A program made the position numbers and the translations under genes. Below are positions 60,692 through 64,000 of a DNA stretch of 64,000 bases, piece by piece. The number at the start of each line of letters is the position of its first letter. Position 1 is the stretch's first letter. Source of the DNA: Bin5 sp965207495 (lineage in GTDB: Bacteria > Chloroflexota > Anaerolineae > Caldilineales > Caldilineaceae); contig OZ242287.1 of the NCBI GenBank assembly GCA_965207495.1, positions 1,240,001-1,304,000 of the forward strand, in the 5' to 3' direction. The notes under the pieces were generated by a model. The model had not been told where the DNA came from. It ran no database searches and was given only the letters and a program-made list of their open reading frames with translations.

Positions 60692-62715
60692 ATGAAAGGT
60701 TTGAAGTCAATTAAGACTGATGTTACGCGCAGGGATTTCGTGCGTCTGTCAGCGATGGCTGGCGCCGGCACGGTCCTTGTCGCCTGCGGGGCAGGCGGAG
60801 CCCCCGCAGCCGAAGCCCCAATGGAAGAGGCGCCGGCCGAATCTGCCGCCGAAGCCGCTCCCGATTCAGGGTCCATGTACAACGAGGCCCCGCGGCTCGC
60901 CGAGATGGTCGCCAATGGCGAACTGCCTCCCGTTGACGAGCGTTTGCCGGTGAGCCCGCTCGTGCTTGAGGGGCTCGATGGAGTCGGCAACTACGGCGGC
61001 CTCTGGCGCGCCGGCCGCCGCGGCCAGGCCGACCACTTCGCCGTCAACCAGGTGATTATCCGCGGCGCACTGTCGATTAACCAGGAACTGACAATCAACC
61101 CCATGGTCGCCGAATCCTGGTCGGTCAGTGACGACGCCACCGAGTTCACCTTCAACCTTCGCGAAGGCATGAAATGGTCGGACGGAGCGCCGTTCACCTC
61201 CGCCGATATCAGGTTCTGGTACGACGAAGAGATGCACAACGAAGAGTTGACACCGGTTTTCCCGGCCTGGCTCACCAGCGTCGTCGACGGCGAAAATGTG
61301 CCCGCAGAACTGTCTACGCCCGACGACACGACCGCAACCTTCAAGTTTGCCAGCCCCAATGCGCTCTTCCACTACAGCGCCGGCATCCTTCTCTCATTCC
61401 CTGTCCGCTCCGCCGAGTACATGAAGCAGTTCCACCCCGACCATACCGACGACCCGGCCGCGCTCGACCAGATGATCGCCGACGCCGATCTGGAACTGTG
61501 GACCGATCTGTATGTCGACAAACGCAGCGGCCGCCACGAGAATCCCGAATCGCCGATGCTCTGGCCCTGGACGGTCGATACTGATTTCACCGAGCCGCTT
61601 GTAACCGCCACCCGCAACCCCTACTTCTGGGCAGTGGACACCGACGGCAACCAGCTCCCCTACATCGACGACCTCACCTTCCGCCAGTTCACCGACCCGG
61701 ACGTCTACGCGCTCTGGTGCATTAACGGCGAGATCGACTGCCAGTCCCGTCACGTGCGCAACACCGACATCACCGTCCTTAAGGAAAACGAAGAAGCCGG
61801 CGACTACAAGCTCCAGATCTGGCGCCGCACCGCCGTCTACGGTCTGCACCTCAACATGACCGCCAAAGAACCGCGCCTGCGCGAACTCTTCCAGGCGCGC
61901 GACTTCCGCATCGCCTGCTCGATCGGCGTTGACCGCGACGCCATCAACGAACTGGTTTTTGACGGCACCGCCACCAACATGCAGTACGGCCCGCCCGTCG
62001 AATCACCCCTGTACGTCGAAGAACTGAACAACGCCCACCTCGAATACGACCCTGACAGAGCCAACGCCCTCATCGACGGCCTCGGCTACACCGAACGCGA
62101 CGATGACGGTTATCGCGTCTGGAAGGACGGCAGTGGCGAACGCATCCGCTGGACCATGCTGGGCGGCCCCACAGTCACCGACAACGACAGCTGCTCATAG
62201 ATTACATCACTGAAATGGGCTTCGAGATCAACTACCGCGGCGCCGAACGCGCCCTCGCCCAGGAGCTCGACCGCAACAACGACATCGAGGCCAGGACCAC
62301 CTTCATGGACCGCAACCTCATCCCCCTCGCCGACCCGGTCATCTGGATCAACCGCGCCAACACCGAGCGCCCCTGGGGCAACGCCTGGCAGATGTGGTCC
62401 GTCAACCCCGACAACCCCATCGGCGAGCCGCCGCCCGACGGCCACTGGCAGTGGGACCTCTGGCGCATTTGGGACGAGATCCGCGTCACCGCCGACGGCG
62501 ACAAGCAGAACGAGCTGTTCAAAGAGATCCTCCGCATCTGGGGCAGGGAACTGCCCACCGTCGGCTATTTCGGCGAACTGCCCCGTCCGGTCGTCGTCCG
62601 CAACGGCTTCAAGGGCATCCACGCCGGCTACCCCTGGGACTGCTGCCGCGGCGTCTATGAGCACATCATCGACAACGCCACCTGGTACTGGGAAGATCCG
62701 GAAAACCATATGTAA
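60692..62715 (+). pseudogene. Peptide-type solute-binding lipoprotein with a frameshift
   Basis: Reads as a full-length SBP (Tat signal TRRDFVR, lipobox Cys 32, MVANGELPPVDERLP, FNLREGMKWSDGAPFTSADI) until a stop at 62200. The remaining ~170 residues (ITEMGFEINYRGAERALAQE to ENHM) continue in another frame from about 62190 to 62715. Restoring one base near 62186-62190 (…TVTDND-QLLIDYITEMGF) gives a 674-residue protein, the same size as the intact paralogues (675/676). Either the gene is recently inactivated or this is a sequencing or assembly error. Closest relative is the next gene. Confidence 0.85.
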
Positions 62716-62731
62716 GCCACACAGTGCAATT

Positions 62732-62762
62732 AGGAGTGGGAAGAATCTCTTTTCCCACTCCT
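62732..62762 (+). promoter_or_regulatory. Intercistronic inverted repeat after SBP gene
   Basis: Perfect 11-bp arms AGGAGTGGGAA and TTCCCACTCCT with a 9-nt loop, followed by CGATTT, 17 nt after the SBP stop. The arm shares AGGAGTGG with the hairpin at 55515-55548. Confidence 0.8.
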
Positions 62763-62797
62763 CGATTTAGCCTTCTTTCACAGTCAAGGAGACAAGT

Positions 62798-64000
62798 ATG
62801 AGGAGTCTTAAGATTCCAAAGACCGATGTGTCGCGACGTGACTTTATGCGCGTCTCGGCGATGGCGACGGCAGGCACCGTCCTCGTGGCCTGCGGCGCAG
62901 GTGGAGAACCAGCAGCCGAAGCGCCGATGGAAGAGGCGCCCGCCGAAGCCGCCCCCGCCGCGTCCGACTCCATGTACAACGAAGCGCCGCGACTGGCCGA
63001 AATGGTCGCCAACGGCGAACTGCCGCCCGTCGATGAGCGTGTGCCCGTCAACCCGCTCGTGCTGGAAGGGCTGGACGGCATCGGCAACTACGGCGGCCTC
63101 TGGCGCGCCGGCTTCCGCGGCCAGGCCGACCACTTCGCCCTGAACCAGGTCATCATCCGCGGCATCCTGTCGATTAACCAGGAACTCACCATCAACCCGA
63201 TGATCGCCGACTCCTGGTCGGTCAGCGACGATGCCACCGAATACGTCTTCAACCTGCGCCAAGGCATGAAGTGGTCCAGCGGCGAACCCTTCACGAGCGC
63301 CGATTTCGTCTTCTGGTTCGAGGATGAGATGAAGAACGAGACGCTCACCCCCGTCTTCCCCGGCTGGCTCACCAGTCCCGTCGAAGGCGAAAATGTGCCC
63401 GTGGAAATGACGGCCCCCGACGACACGACCGTCGTCTTTAAGTTCGCCGGACCGAATGCCCTCTTCCATTTGGAAGGCGGCGTCGTTTTGAGCAGCCCCG
63501 TGCGTTCTGCCGCCTACATGAGTCAGTTCCACCCCGACCACACCGATGACCAGGCTGCACTCGACCAGAAGATCGCCGACGCCGGCCTCGACAACTGGAC
63601 GGAACTCTACACCGACATGCGTAGCGGCCGCCACGAAAATCCTGAAAGCCCGATGCTGTATCCGTGGATCCTGCAGAGCGACTACACCGAAGAAATTGTC
63701 AACTGCACCCGCAACCCCTACTTCTGGGCAGTGGATACCGCTGGCAACCAGCTTCCCTACATCGACGACCTCTCCTTCCGCCTCTTCAACGACGCTGACG
63801 TCCACGCTTTGCGGCTCGTCAACGGCGAGATTGACTGCCAGTCGCGTCACATCCGCAACACCGACCTGACCGTGCTCAAAGAGAACGAAGAAAAGGGAGA
63901 TTACCAGATCCAGTTCTGGCGATGGACCGCTGTCTATGGTGTCCATTTCAACATGACCACCAACGATGACCGCCGCCGCGAACTCTTCCAGGAACGCGAC
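62798..64000 (+). CDS. Peptide-type solute-binding lipoprotein (3' partial)
   Basis: Open to the window end (401 codons visible of an expected ~675). It starts MRSLKIPKTDVSRRDFMRVS with Tat arginines 13-14 and a lipobox ending at C32 (VLVAC), then MVANGELPPVDERVPVNPLV and NLRQGMKWSSGEPFTSADFV. AAGGAGAC precedes ATG 62798. Very similar to the preceding frameshifted SBP along its length (NPESPML.PW, NPYFWAVDT.GNQLPYIDDL), so the pair arose by tandem duplication. It could be the functional replacement of the broken copy. Confidence 0.92.
   Translation, partial: MRSLKIPKTDVSRRDFMRVSAMATAGTVLVACGAGGEPAAEAPMEEAPAEAAPAASDSMYNEAPRLAEMVANGELPPVDERVPVNPLVLEGLDGIGNYGGLWRAGFRGQADHFALNQVIIRGILSINQELTINPMIADSWSVSDDATEYVFNLRQGMKWSSGEPFTSADFVFWFEDEMKNETLTPVFPGWLTSPVEGENVPVEMTAPDDTTVVFKFAGPNALFHLEGGVVLSSPVRSAAYMSQFHPDHTDDQAALDQKIADAGLDNWTELYTDMRSGRHENPESPMLYPWILQSDYTEEIVNCTRNPYFWAVDTAGNQLPYIDDLSFRLFNDADVHALRLVNGEIDCQSRHIRNTDLTVLKENEEKGDYQIQFWRWTAVYGVHFNMTTNDDRRRELFQERD

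Noticed and set aside
62666..63946. Long minus-strand frame opposite the last SBP gene
   Set aside because: Antisense shadow: the plus strand encodes a Tat lipoprotein with family motifs along its full length.

Overview
The window looks like a chromosomal segment of a GC-rich bacterium, most plausibly a Chloroflexota (Caldilinea/Anaerolineae-like) lineage. This is an inference from style: intergenic GCAATAC-type 7-mer arrays, CAGTGGTCAGTGG-type arrays, very large families of about 675-residue lipoprotein solute-binding proteins, and SHOCT-like/DUF2089/DUF4097 gene clusters. There is no rRNA or tRNA to confirm it. Most core genes end their codons heavily in C. The 9.2-24.6 kb stretch, and to a lesser degree 31-40 kb, use a more mixed third position.

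Layout. 0-2.2 kb (+): the end of a three-gene ABC-2 exporter (ATPase plus two permeases). 2.3-9.1 kb (-): housekeeping-type genes, namely a Rieske oxygenase, an AlaX-type tRNA-editing protein, recF, an M16 zinc peptidase and a UPF0104 membrane protein. 9.2-24.6 kb: an accessory island bounded by two 64-bp direct repeats (57/64 identical). It carries a secreted protein of nine tandem ~188-residue domains, a two-copy lipoprotein, a secreted ankyrin + double-LRR protein, a pair of small YPCPY membrane proteins, a one-domain relative of the nine-domain protein, and several gene remnants (SIMPL, sulfatase, tyrosine recombinase). A cassette of domain gene, FGW-ending gene and a conserved 159-bp tail occurs twice.

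24.7-30.8 kb (-): a SWIM protein, then an operon of SHOCT-like, ABC-2 transporter, DUF4097 and DUF2089 genes read from a perfect TTGACA-17-TATAAT promoter. 31.2-40.0 kb (-): a six-gene carbohydrate locus made of a LipO/LplB/LplC-type importer and three glycosidase-like enzymes. 40.0-41.6 kb: repeats and an IS982-type transposase remnant. 41.6-45.7 kb (+): Gfo/Idh/MocA oxidoreductase, an amidotransferase-fold/deacetylase-like protein and an enolase-superfamily enzyme.

45.8-64 kb: two back-to-back peptide/nickel-type ABC import systems. The minus-strand one has a solute-binding protein (SBP), DppB, a DppF-type ATPase, a B12-radical SAM protein and a small membrane protein, but no DppC or DppD. 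The plus-strand one is complete (SBP, DppB, DppC, DppD, DppF, small membrane protein), followed by two more tandem SBP genes. One of these has a frameshift and the other runs off the end. In both systems the small membrane protein sits beside the DppF ATPase. All four SBP genes whose 3' ends lie in the window are followed by a long perfect inverted repeat, which may protect the SBP mRNA or reduce read-through into the permease gene.
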